Shown here in pieces: positions 52,101 to 56,240 of a DNA stretch of 64,000 bases. The position numbers were made by a program, and so were the translations under genes. Source of the stretch: Amphiduros pacificus. Taxonomy: Eukaryota; Annelida; Polychaeta; Phyllodocida; Hesionidae. Within the stretch, counting starts at the first letter, position 1, and the number at the start of each line of letters is the position of its first letter. The stretch is taken from the NCBI GenBank assembly GCA_949316495.1, contig OX439006.1, positions 49,207,939 through 49,271,938 on the forward strand, written 5' to 3'. The notes under the pieces were generated by a model. It did not search any database and was not told the origin of the DNA. It saw nothing but the letters and a program-made list of their open reading frames with translations.

Positions 52101-54974
52101 TGATCATGACTATTGATGACACCTTATTTGAAAAAATGACCATAATAAAAAGAAATATAAACGATTCCACACACGTGATACATCAGCACATTTAACAATT
52201 TCCATGAAATTAAAATACCATCCACTAACGATTAATGCAAATTAGTATGCGCCATTGTGCTACCATCCAGTTTATCACTCTGTCCAATGCAATAATCATT
52301 AATAATGAAAGAAGCAGTGGTTCGGAGTTTGAGTAAACCTCCTGTTATGTCCACCAATGTGTTAAATCAACAGTTAGAGCCAAATATCAATTTGATCTCT
52401 TGCATATCCAAATAAAGTTCTCCACGGCCATAGCATGACCATATTGTCCCATACAATATGGTCATTATTGTCGTACGAGGCAGCAATGGTGCATGACCAG
52501 ATGATGTCATGCAATAGCCATGCATGACTAAATCAATGGTCGGCTCGGGTTGATCAACCCAACTCATTATTTGTGATCAATACCTGTAGGTTCTGCCCCT
52601 TCAACAGAGCTCTGCATTATCATGAATGCTAAACCAATTACACAGACACCTAAAGCTGCCTTTAACCATGATGGCTTTCACAAAGCTTTCCATAAATATT
52701 TCACCATTCTGGCAGAATGATTCTGCAAATTGCTGATCCACCCTACATAATTGTTTATGCATATACATGTGTAAAATCTTCATGATCTGGATGGCTCTTT
52801 TTATCACCATGATTGGCCTCATTCCATACATTTCTTTTCATTTTGATCACTTACGTCCATACTTCAGCACAGACATACAGTTGGGAGCCAAACATCTATT
52901 TGGTCATGCATTATAGTGACCAAATTAAGGTCATGCACGACACCATGTGACCATATCATGCAACTTGTTAGGTAAACTTAACCTTATCTTGCAACACAGT
53001 AGCAATGCATGACCAGATAAAGCCATATGACCTTATTGGGTCATATTTATTGGCTTTGTATCAGAATTAACAGTAGTGTTTTGGTCATATCTGGTGGAAC
53101 AAGGAAGTCATGACCTTAACAGACTGTTCCTCTTTGCTCTGTGGTGTTCATACATAATAGTTGGCAAGCTTTCTTTGTGACCTTAACATGAATTGTGCTT
53201 ATCATTAATCATTTTAATTCCTCTAATAAATCTAGCACATGCAGACTAGTTTATTATTCTTGTGTTGTTTGGAATGCAATTTTCAATAGCGTGGCAAAAT
53301 CTCACATGACTACTGTGGTTTGGGGTAGAACCTGGTCACTTACAGCTTTGCATGGCTCTGTTTGCTAACACAGCTATTTTCTTATTATGTTTGGTACACC
53401 TGAGAGCAATAATAAATAAAGACACTCGGTAGCTCTTAATATTCTTTTGGTAACTTGATAATCTTGCCACCTAAATCAGGGGACTGTCTTCTCCTAGGGG
53501 CTGTGTGTGTTCACTTGGGAGCCAGTTTACTTTAGAACTATCCCTCCTTTAACTTGGGGATTTTTATGGTTTTTCTCAACTTTCATAAGAGTCATATTTC
53601 AGAATAATGACATAATATGCTTTTTAGCTTTCAGATAATTTAACCCCTATTCAATATTACTTGGACTATGTTGGTTCTTTTATTTCTTTATGGTTTGAAC
53701 ACTCCACTCCATTGTCATTATTGAGTCAACTATTTACACTTAATGGAGATCTTATCATATACTTTAACCTTGATAATAGTTATATTGCTCTCAGGATACA
53801 CTAACCTCATGTGTGGCTCTATATATATATATATATATATTAGGCCATGGACCAAAGTGATTAAACCTAAAACAAACAAAAATCTATGTATGTATTCAAC
53901 ATGGGCACCCATTTTCTCAATTGGTCATATTATGTGCAACGAAATACACGAAGGGAATTCAACTGATAATAACGGGACAATTAATCTTCCATATGATAGA
54001 ACAGCACATGTTTCACATATACAGCTCAGTCTTGTCCCATTAATATCTGATAACGGATAATCAGGATTATGCAGCAGATGCTGTCTGACATCTAATCCTA
54101 ATCTGACCTGCCCAGTAACATCTTTGATCAGATTTGATATCAAATCAGACAATATTTGAATACTGTGCAAGCCAAAAAGTAGCTTTTGTTATAGGCTTCA
54201 TAGCCACCACTTGCTTTCCCGTGGCACAAATCGTGGCTGTTCAGCATATTAAAATGAATTGCCCGCCAGAATTTACACCATATGTTTGCCCTGCCCTGCT
54301 TGTGTTGCAATCAAAACATAATCGGCTTTCCCATAATATGCACACACAGCATTTTCTGGGACTGGAGGATTGTGAGAGAGAATCATGTGACTATGTTTTA
54401 TTCGTTGCGATCTAACTATATACAGATGGGTGCACAATATAGTCCACACTGTGAACTGTCCTGAAATACCTTCCTGCCATTTCAAAGAAAAATGTACAAT
54501 TAACATCTCTGTAATTTAGTGCAAATTTTCCCTGGGAAAGCTTCTTGGTTGTAATTCGCATATCAAAATTATCCACCTTTCTATATGACTTTTTGGGGGT
54601 TAAATTTAATGCTTGGTGTTTGCATGTCCCAATTGAAATTCATTCTATAAATAGAAGTTCAGATGAATTTGTGTAATGCCAATGGCACACTTTTAATTCT
54701 TATATGCAAATAACTGATGTCATGCAAGACTCACCTTATTTTTAAATTCTTTGTAGCTAAATGTAAAAAGGTATTCTAATCCTTTCTTCACATAAAACTT
54801 GTCATATGGTGTTCCAAAGGAGGCATTTACTGGGATGACATTCACACTGCCCACCTTGTAGCCATCTTCCAGTCTGTGCAGGCTGTCCTGTAATTTCTGA
54901 CTGTTTGCTGAGGAAATATACGTTCCAATTAAACAGAAGCTTGTCAAATATACAAATAATACGCGTGCATACAT
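1031..54974 (-). CDS. SIDT: SID1 transmembrane family protein (SIDT1/SIDT2/SID-1 homologue), 5' eleven exons; 3' part outside window
   Basis: Multi-pass membrane protein of the family that includes nematode SID-1 (dsRNA import) and vertebrate SIDT1/2 (lysosomal or plasma-membrane nucleic-acid and cholesterol transport; CREST superfamily). Coding exons: 54735-54974, 19326-19447, 16349-16510, 15169-15313, 14089-14172, 12896-12992, 12147-12240, 4656-4702, 4317-4400, 2348-2455, 1031-1182. All have AG/GT borders and the phases join without a break: 1335 nt, 445 residues. Visible in order: signal peptide (1 to about 25), extracellular domain with sequons N50, N92 and N126, family-typical segments such as SIQDTQCPVFD and TVTKKGGITVQ, TM1 (about 288-311), then a cytosolic loop ending DAEQDKDVFRTK, which aligns with the vertebrate loop just before TM2. 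The exons for TM2 onward are not in the window. The introns are filled with minisatellites. It is divergently paired with a nuclear receptor gene. Assignment rests on alignment from memory to human SIDT2; SIDT1 versus SIDT2 type is not decided. Confidence 0.94.
1513..2330. repeat. Minisatellite, ~25-bp unit (AACACAAGCCCCTCCC core), SIDT intron 10
   Basis: About 32 copies of a C-rich unit with core ACAAGCCCCTCCC and spacers CTGTCACAG or CAAACACAG. The block 1561-1680 recurs unchanged at 1741-1860, a 180-bp internal duplication. The open frames seen across it are a by-product of repetition. Confidence 0.95.
2348..2455 (-). CDS. SIDT: SIDT exon 10: Gly/Thr/Ala-rich cytosolic loop
   Basis: Reads GSNRGSNPQTPIVGADGPGV then GTYGATVAAQGTSTEP. 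Phase 1 to 1, acceptor TTTTAG, donor GTACGT. Low-complexity loop, as in vertebrate SIDT2 (Gly/Ser/Tyr-rich there). Confidence 0.82.
2798..3165. repeat. Minisatellite, 28-bp unit carrying antisense GTAAGT, SIDT intron 9
   Basis: About 13 copies of a unit made of ATGGCAAAATGACTGACAGC plus CCACTTAC. On the SIDT sense strand each unit reads CATGTAAGTGGG, a 5' splice-site-like core. Confidence 0.95.
3166..4316 (-). other. SIDT intron 9 remainder with a ~140-bp direct duplication
   Basis: No exon found. Two diverged copies of a ~135-bp AT-rich segment lie at about 3838-3973 and 3985-4110. Both run from TTATTTA(C/T)ACACTCATATA to ATAATTCAAA, and they share GAAAATACAAGTATTCAAAC. Confidence 0.6.
4317..4400 (-). 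CDS. SIDT: SIDT exon 9: acidic cytosolic loop
   Basis: Reads VVRPKCVVEEVMTRPEVENE then HDEDSALI between TTTTAG and GTAGGA. Phase 1 to 1, consistent on both sides. Rich in Glu and Asp. Confidence 0.82.
4656..4702 (-). CDS. SIDT: SIDT exon 8: cytosolic loop
   Basis: 47-nt exon DGPTEQYHEPIGSDR between TTGTAG and GTGAGC. One nt completes the threonine codon from exon 7 and one nt is left for exon 9. Support is the double phase match and the splice signals; the loop itself is poorly conserved in the family. Confidence 0.8.
5150..12146. repeat. 7-kb minisatellite, 33-bp unit derived from the SIDT exon 7/intron 7 junction
   Basis: About 210 tandem copies. On the plus strand the unit is GATGTGGTAGATGAAGGAGA followed by GGGTAACTTACAT; a sister variant has GGGGAAGAGGGATGAGAGGG. 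On the SIDT sense strand it reads CTCCTTCATCTACCACATCA then TGTAAGTTACC. This equals the last bases of exon 7 (TTCATCTACCACATCAC) plus its donor GTAAGTTACC. Degenerate units begin near 5010. Internal higher-order repeats are visible, for example a 1,254-bp block (38 units) at about 9545-10285 recurring at 10799-11540. Confidence 0.96.
12147..12240 (-). CDS. SIDT: SIDT exon 7: first transmembrane helix
   Basis: Encodes DDQFLGAVLGAVAWFLVF then YVTSLIISFIYHIT, a hydrophobic helix at the position of SIDT TM1. It ends in ATC AC before GTAAGT, phase 2, joining exon 8. The last ~25 bases of this exon and its donor are the source of the adjoining 33-bp tandem array, so the splice site is followed by about 210 near-copies of itself. 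This first donor is the one that keeps the frame open, because reading through gives a TAA at once. Confidence 0.92.
12275..12585. repeat. 13-bp tandem repeat (CATCCACATCTAT), SIDT intron 6
   Basis: About 23 copies of CATCCA(C/T)AT(C/A)TAT starting ~35 bp upstream (SIDT sense) of the exon 7 acceptor. Simple array, low complexity. Confidence 0.93.
12896..12992 (-). CDS. SIDT: SIDT exon 6: juxtamembrane extracellular segment
   Basis: Reads RDQYKNGDFFVVLVIRPSDY ... ETIIPPP, phase 0 to 1, with acceptor TTTTAG and donor GTGAGT. It matches the RKDF..SFYVVVVVKTED segment of SIDT2, just before the first transmembrane helix. Confidence 0.94.
13165..13612. repeat. 25-bp minisatellite (GTCCCTGTAGGTCTTATCAG), SIDT intron 5
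   Basis: About 17 copies of a unit GTCCCTGTAGGTCTTATCAG plus TTGCT/TTGTT, with single-base variants (TGTATGTC, TGTCGGTC). Confidence 0.94.
14089..14172 (-). CDS. SIDT: SIDT exon 5: extracellular domain
   Basis: 28 codons, phase 0 at both ends: CPVFDLVRNVEFTG ... TVTKKGGITVQ. Nearly collinear with vertebrate CPVYDLDNNVAFIG ... TMTKKAAITVQ. Donor GTGAGT. Confidence 0.95.
14388..15118. repeat. 24-bp minisatellite (CAGGTAAACAGGGTGGCATC), SIDT intron 4
   Basis: About 28 copies of a unit CAGGTAAACAGGGTGGCATC plus TAGG. Variants have CAGATAAAC and GGTACCATC; the first copies are degenerate. The CAG/GTAAAC looks like a splice donor, but on the strand opposite to SIDT. Confidence 0.94.
15169..15313 (-). 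CDS. SIDT: SIDT exon 4: extracellular domain
   Basis: Reads LNEMKTVSLTPSQPVYYKF... to ...LCMVFSIQDTQ. It aligns with the vertebrate AAQPQYFKYEFPEG ... SVISIQD segment. One nt completes the codon from exon 3 (CA plus A). Donor is GTAACA. Confidence 0.94.
15530..15700 (-). mobile_element. SINE fragment (same family as 60895-61180), SIDT intron 3
   Basis: The reverse strand reads ...AAATCTGTGACTGGCTGGGT ... CATGACAATTCAGTGAGGCA ... CAAGTAGGTCTCGTCATGAA. This matches the 3' two-thirds of the tRNA-derived element at 60895-61180 and the copy at 50600-50735. The tRNA-like head is not evident here. Probably 5'-truncated. Confidence 0.65.
16264..16341. repeat. CA microsatellite beside SIDT exon 3 donor
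   Basis: (CA)n with interspersed CGCACA and ACATACAT blocks, ending 7 bp from the exon 3 donor. On the sense strand it is a (GT)n/(TG)n run directly downstream of the 5' splice site. Confidence 0.95.
16349..16510 (-). CDS. SIDT: SIDT exon 3: extracellular domain
   Basis: Reads YDYYNVSRTLCPLG... to ...NFHLEAVLINDFILQ. It matches the vertebrate YLYQKVERTLC ... RMDDFVL segment. Sequon NVS at N126. Donor GTAAGT sits a few bases from a long CA/GT microsatellite in the following intron. Confidence 0.93.
16511..19325 (-). other. SIDT intron 2, no feature seen
   Basis: AT-rich intron of 2.8 kb with short imperfect direct repeats (GATTATACTACTCATGATG near 16630-16690) and A-rich runs near 17530. No exon or named repeat recognised. 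Confidence 0.6.
19326..19447 (-). CDS. SIDT: SIDT exon 2: extracellular domain
   Basis: Preceded by a pyrimidine tract and CAG, followed by GTAAGT. Reads TTAIRVHVRSPNAS... to ...SWQVPLMLEN plus two nt. The FVVRQ...SWQVPL core matches the FVVRQKEAVVSFQVPL segment of vertebrate SIDT proteins. Sequon at N92. Confidence 0.93.
20160..21815. repeat. 39-bp minisatellite with two subfamilies, SIDT intron 1
   Basis: About 42 copies of a unit TATGCATCTCTGCCAGATGG followed by GATGCTGAGATCACTATGG or, in a second subfamily, GATTCCTAGCTCACTATGG. The first subfamily fills about 20170-20850 and 20945-21265. The second fills 20850-20945 and 21270-21765. All six frames look partly open because 39 is divisible by three. 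Confidence 0.95.
22210..22376. mobile_element. Short fold-back (MITE-like) element, copy A
   Basis: The left end is CAGTTGCCACCAAACACCTA then GCTGGTCATGCATAA. The right end, reversed, is CAGTTGGAGCCAAAATTCTA then TCTGGTCATGCATAA. The ~35-bp imperfect terminal inverted repeats bracket a 167-bp element with no coding capacity. Related ends occur near 51543-51722, 52362-52558 and 52878-53062. Family name unknown to me. Confidence 0.65.
22377..23310 (-). other. SIDT intron 1 spacer, mostly featureless
   Basis: No exon seen. Contains an isolated end-like motif of the fold-back family at about 22636-22660 (GGAGCCAAACATGTTTTGGT). Confidence 0.5.
23318..26448. repeat. 49-bp minisatellite rich in palindromes, SIDT intron 1
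   Basis: About 64 copies of a unit AAAACCGAAGGCTGCTTGCT, AAGCTTCTACCATGGTATAC, TGGTATGGT. Each unit holds palindromes TACCATGGTA and GTATAC and an inverted pair TACCAT...ATGGTA. Variants include CCGACGG, AAGTTTC, CACGGTA and TATGTT, mixed along the array. Confidence 0.96.
26636..27262. repeat. 25-bp minisatellite (GACATTGGTACCAGGTTATG), SIDT intron 1
   Basis: About 24 copies of a unit GACATTGGTACCAGGTTATG plus NTCGT. Each has the palindrome GGTACC. Confidence 0.95.
27757..28000. repeat. 13-bp tandem repeat (CATGATCTATCAC), SIDT intron 1
   Basis: About 19 copies of CATGATCTATC(A/G)(C/G)(C), containing the palindrome ATGATC(T)/CATGAT. Confidence 0.94.
28545..30264. repeat. 48-bp minisatellite with a 384-bp higher-order unit, SIDT intron 1
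   Basis: About 35 copies of a unit AAATGATCTGACATTAGCTC, CATCTTGCATGGAAGCATAA, AACACAAC. Variant marks (GATCCGAC, AGCATAGAAC, CATTGAAGCATAAAATACTAC) recur exactly 384 bp apart, for example 28857 and 29241, so eight units were copied as a block. Confidence 0.95.
30275..30500. repeat. 96-bp tandem repeat, 2.3 copies, SIDT intron 1
   Basis: AACGATATCAGAGGCCTCAT begins at 30275 and 30371 and, with one change, at 30467. Each copy contains CATCCCAGCCATCCCACTAG. The length is twice that of the adjoining 48-bp unit, but the sequences are unrelated by eye. Confidence 0.92.
30868..32042. repeat. 33-bp minisatellite (GCCCAGTACACTGTCTGGTA), SIDT intron 1
   Basis: About 35 copies of a unit GCCCAGTACACTGTCTGGTA plus TAGAGGCTAGATG. 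Variants have CTCTG, CTGATA and GAGGTT; a few units are shortened. Confidence 0.95.
32043..35035 (-). other. SIDT intron 1 spacer with small repeats
   Basis: No exon found. Three 37-bp copies containing ACATCTAACTGGCCATATAT lie at about 32445-32550 and resemble ends of the fold-back family. Diverged copies of a ~50-bp AT-rich motif (AATAGAGTCATGC...) lie at about 33965-34145. Confidence 0.5.
35036..35613. repeat. 11-bp tandem repeat (GGTTTATATAA), SIDT intron 1
   Basis: About 52 copies of GGTTTATATAA with ACAA, ATGA and ACGT variants. The 3' units change to GGTTTACATGA. Confidence 0.95.
35614..37675 (-). other. SIDT intron 1 spacer, no feature seen
   Basis: AT-rich single-copy-looking sequence without exon signatures. 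No gene, RNA or named repeat can be supported here. Confidence 0.5.
37685..39138. repeat. 54-bp minisatellite, SIDT intron 1
   Basis: About 27 copies of a unit CCTTAGGCCCTTAGCAGTGC, TCCAAATTACTCTGACACAG, TGTGATATAAACTA. Three units lack the 9-bp GGCCCTTAG and are 45 bp long. The ACTACC/ACTGCC variants form blocks. Confidence 0.95.
39139..39965. repeat. 39-bp minisatellite directly abutting the 54-bp array, SIDT intron 1
   Basis: About 21 copies of a unit ATAATCAGGGAGTGTCTGAT plus CTCCCAGACACAGTGTGTT, with degenerate copies to about 40075. It shares the stretch GACACAGTGTG(A/T)TATA with the array before it. Confidence 0.95.
39966..41551 (-). other. SIDT intron 1 spacer, no gene seen
   Basis: Includes degenerate 39-bp repeat remnants to about 40080 and an end-like fold-back motif near 41395 (GTTTGGCTCCAGACTTGAG). 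Otherwise nothing recognised. Confidence 0.5.
41552..43833. mobile_element. Non-autonomous DNA transposon-like element with perfect 28-bp terminal inverted repeats
   Basis: The left end at 41552-41579 begins ATATGGCTCTGTTCTAGAAC and continues GTGAGACC. The right end at 43806-43833 is its exact reverse complement. Length 2,282 bp. The flanks allow a TA target duplication (element beginning TGGCTCTG) or ATAT. The interior is AT-rich with no transposase-length frame. It carries several dispersed GGACACTTTTTGAC-like motifs (about 42268, 42433, 42783, 43371, 43412). Superfamily not assigned; a Tc1/mariner-type TA duplication is possible. Confidence 0.75.
43834..44900 (-). other. SIDT intron 1 spacer with a short ~27-bp repeat
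   Basis: Four imperfect copies of TTTCCTCTGATATTCAAGCA-like sequence lie at about 43910-44015. A possible decayed fold-back relative lies at about 44222-44310 (GACCAAACAAAT...GTGTGACCAAAC). No exon seen. Confidence 0.5.
44908..49004. repeat. 4.1-kb minisatellite, 59-bp unit, SIDT intron 1
   Basis: About 69 copies of a unit CCACACCACACCATACCAGA, CCACTGTATAGCCACCCTAG, GCTGTACTATACAGGGTGG. Each has two crossing inverted pairs: CTGTATAG with CTATACAG, and GCCACCCT with AGGGTGGC. A block at about 45786-46114 recurs at 47024-47352, 1,238 bp away, including a distinctive CTATATTGCCACCCCAGCTG variant unit. Confidence 0.96.
49190..50395. repeat. 30-bp minisatellite (ACTTGTAGACACTGTGATAT), SIDT intron 1
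   Basis: About 39 copies of a unit ACTTGTAGACACTGTGATAT plus AGCAGAACCA. A variant cluster beginning GTGACAGCACTTACTTG recurs at 49709 and 50039, 330 bp (11 units) apart. The plus-strand open frame through it (CRHCDIAEPT repeats, 410 codons) is an artefact of a period divisible by three. Confidence 0.95.
50600..50735 (-). mobile_element. SINE fragment, second copy, SIDT intron 1
   Basis: Shares TTTCATGACGAGAC(C/T)TACTTGTA, GCTGCCTCACTGAATT(G/A)TCATGTC and TGACAACCCA with 15550-15650, and the reverse complement of 61050-61140. Lacks the tRNA-like head. Confidence 0.65.
51543..51722. mobile_element. Short fold-back (MITE-like) element, copy B
   Basis: The left end is CAGTTGGAACTTGACATCTC then TTTGGTCATGCATAA. 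The right part, ATTTGGTCATCTTGG...GATGTTTGGCTCTGA, is an inverted, diverged version. Same family as the element at 22210. Confidence 0.5.
52362..52558. mobile_element. Short fold-back (MITE-like) element, copy C
   Basis: Starts AACAGTTAGAGCCAAATATC and ends with ATGCATGACTAAATCAATGG then TCGGCTCGGGTTGA, an inverted partner. The interior holds further TGACCATATTG/CAATATGGTCA inverted repeats. No coding capacity. Confidence 0.5.
52878..53062. mobile_element. Short fold-back (MITE-like) element, copy D
   Basis: Starts CAGTTGGGAGCCAAACATCT then ATTTGGTCATGCATTA. The right side has ATGCATGACCAGATAAAGCC and TTATTGGCTTTG. Same family as 22210-22376. Confidence 0.5.
53063..54734 (-). other. SIDT intron 1, 5' portion, no gene seen
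   Basis: Contains a (TA)n microsatellite at about 53819-53840. Several short open frames around 53740-54510 have no splice or family support. Confidence 0.5.
54735..54974 (-). CDS. SIDT: SIDT exon 1: signal peptide and start of extracellular domain
   Basis: Encodes residues 1-80. The ATG at 54974 is chosen because a hydrophobic signal peptide (MYARVLFVYLTSFCLIGTY...) follows at once. The exon ends ...YKEFKNK, codon AAG before donor GTGAGT, phase 0. It contains sequon NAS at N50. The 5'UTR lies upstream toward 55600 and is not delimited. Confidence 0.9.
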
Positions 54975-55462
54975 GTTGATTATCCTCGAGTGAACTACAT
55001 ACTATTTTGTTGTGTTATTTTAAATGTCTGAACCGCTGATTTCCTCTCAGCTGACTCACAATCTTCAACTCAAATGTTTTCCTATATAGTTAACTTTACT
55101 GTTGATAGGTGGCGCCATAGTTTAGCGAGTTTGTCGTAAACAAGTTAATTCGTTTCCCAAGAATGTAATCATTGAACGATTTTACGCAGAATATCGCAAA
55201 AATATTCAACAATCTCCAAAATATATGAATTACAATTCAATTCGTAAACACAAATATTTATAATTATTACGACAAACTTTGGTTTGTGGTTGGTGGGGAG
55301 CAACACGTATTTTTCTTGGCCAGAAAAAAATCGAAACTTCTATCAGAGCTATTCATCATGACAAAATAGAAAAAATGATTCTAAAATGACTTAAATAATC
55401 TCATCTATTTTATTAGATTATTTAATGTTGAACTGCACCAAATTAATCAAGCGAATTTGACG

Positions 55463-55470
55463 TGACGTCA
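55463..55470. promoter_or_regulatory. Palindromic CRE (TGACGTCA)
   Basis: Exact 8-bp CREB/ATF consensus, about 150 bp upstream of the nuclear receptor ATG. Motif match only. Confidence 0.5.
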
Positions 55471-55491
55471 AAAGGTACTGATCCCATACAA

Positions 55492-55503
55492 TGACCTTGA
55501 CCT
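55492..55503 (-). promoter_or_regulatory. DR0 nuclear receptor element (AGGTCAAGGTCA)
   Basis: The forward strand reads TGACCTTGACCT, two AGGTCA half-sites with no spacer on the reverse strand. DR0 is the known preferred site of GCNF/NR6A1. It also contains the TCAAGGTCA extended half-site used by SF-1/ERR-type receptors. Located about 113 bp before the ATG of a receptor with a GCNF-like extension. The same 12 bases occur at 62049-62060 in repeat-like DNA, so chance is not excluded. Confidence 0.5.
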
Positions 55504-55615
55504 AAACGGTTAGGAGGAAGCTGGAGATTGTGATTATTTTCTGCGATCACGTTGTCCGACATGAGTTTCATATATTGACCTGATTTCGAAGCACGGTCTA
55601 AAGGCCAGGTAATTT

Positions 55616-56240
55616 ATGCTCATGGCGTCAAGCAGCCAGGATGACTACGTGAACCAAGATTCAATGCCGACGTCGTCAACAGATCAGTTTGACGAGACAA
55701 GCGGCGGAAGTGGACAACAACAACACACAAGCTTTGTTATGCACCCTGTCAGCTCTCACAGATCGCCGGTGTACGAGTCTGCAGACTCCCTGGGCAGAGA
55801 GGGTGTCTCGGCAGATTCAGCAAGTAGTGGCTTCACCACAGAAGTTGTTGTGAGTTCTGGCCGAAGTCCTGCAGCGTCACATTCTGAAATATTTGTTCCT
55901 GCCCACCACGATGTTGGGCAGCTGAGCTCACGACAACACGAGGTGGAACTAGTGACACCTTCGGGGATGATGCAGACTGTAGGAGTGGTAGTGACAGAGT
56001 CTGGTCAGGCCACTACTGCTGACGGCCCATACTGTTTAATTTGTGGAGACAAAGGCTCAGGTTATCATTATTCTGTTTACTCCTGTGAAGGTTGTAAAGG
56101 ATTTTTCAAGAGATCAGTGCAAAAGAATCTTGGATATGCTTGTAAAGAAAACAAAAACTGCATCATCAATAAATATACAAGAAACAGTTGCCAGTTTTGT
56201 CGATTTCATAAATGTATGGAGGCCGGAATGAAGAAAGAAG
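55616..56240 (+). CDS. Nuclear receptor exon 1: A/B region and whole DNA-binding domain
   Basis: From the ATG to GGAATGAAGAAAGAAG before donor GTAATT, phase 1. Both zinc fingers lie in one exon, unlike many vertebrate receptors, where an intron separates them. HYS replaces the usual HYG, and RNSCQ the usual RNRCQ or RNKCQ. Confidence 0.93.

Larger units (their letters stand above)
54975..55615. promoter_or_regulatory. Shared intergenic region of the divergent SIDT / nuclear receptor pair
   Basis: 641 bp between the two start codons. It must hold the 5' ends of both transcripts unless distant non-coding exons exist. Visible motifs: AP-1-like TGACTCA at 55052-55058, perfect CRE at 55463-55470, perfect DR0 at 55492-55503. 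No clear TATA box is positioned for either gene. Confidence 0.6.

Noticed and set aside
53743-54464. Short overlapping open frames just upstream of SIDT exon 1 in intron 1
   Set aside because: Both strands carry frames of similar length with no family motif and no phase-compatible splice sites.
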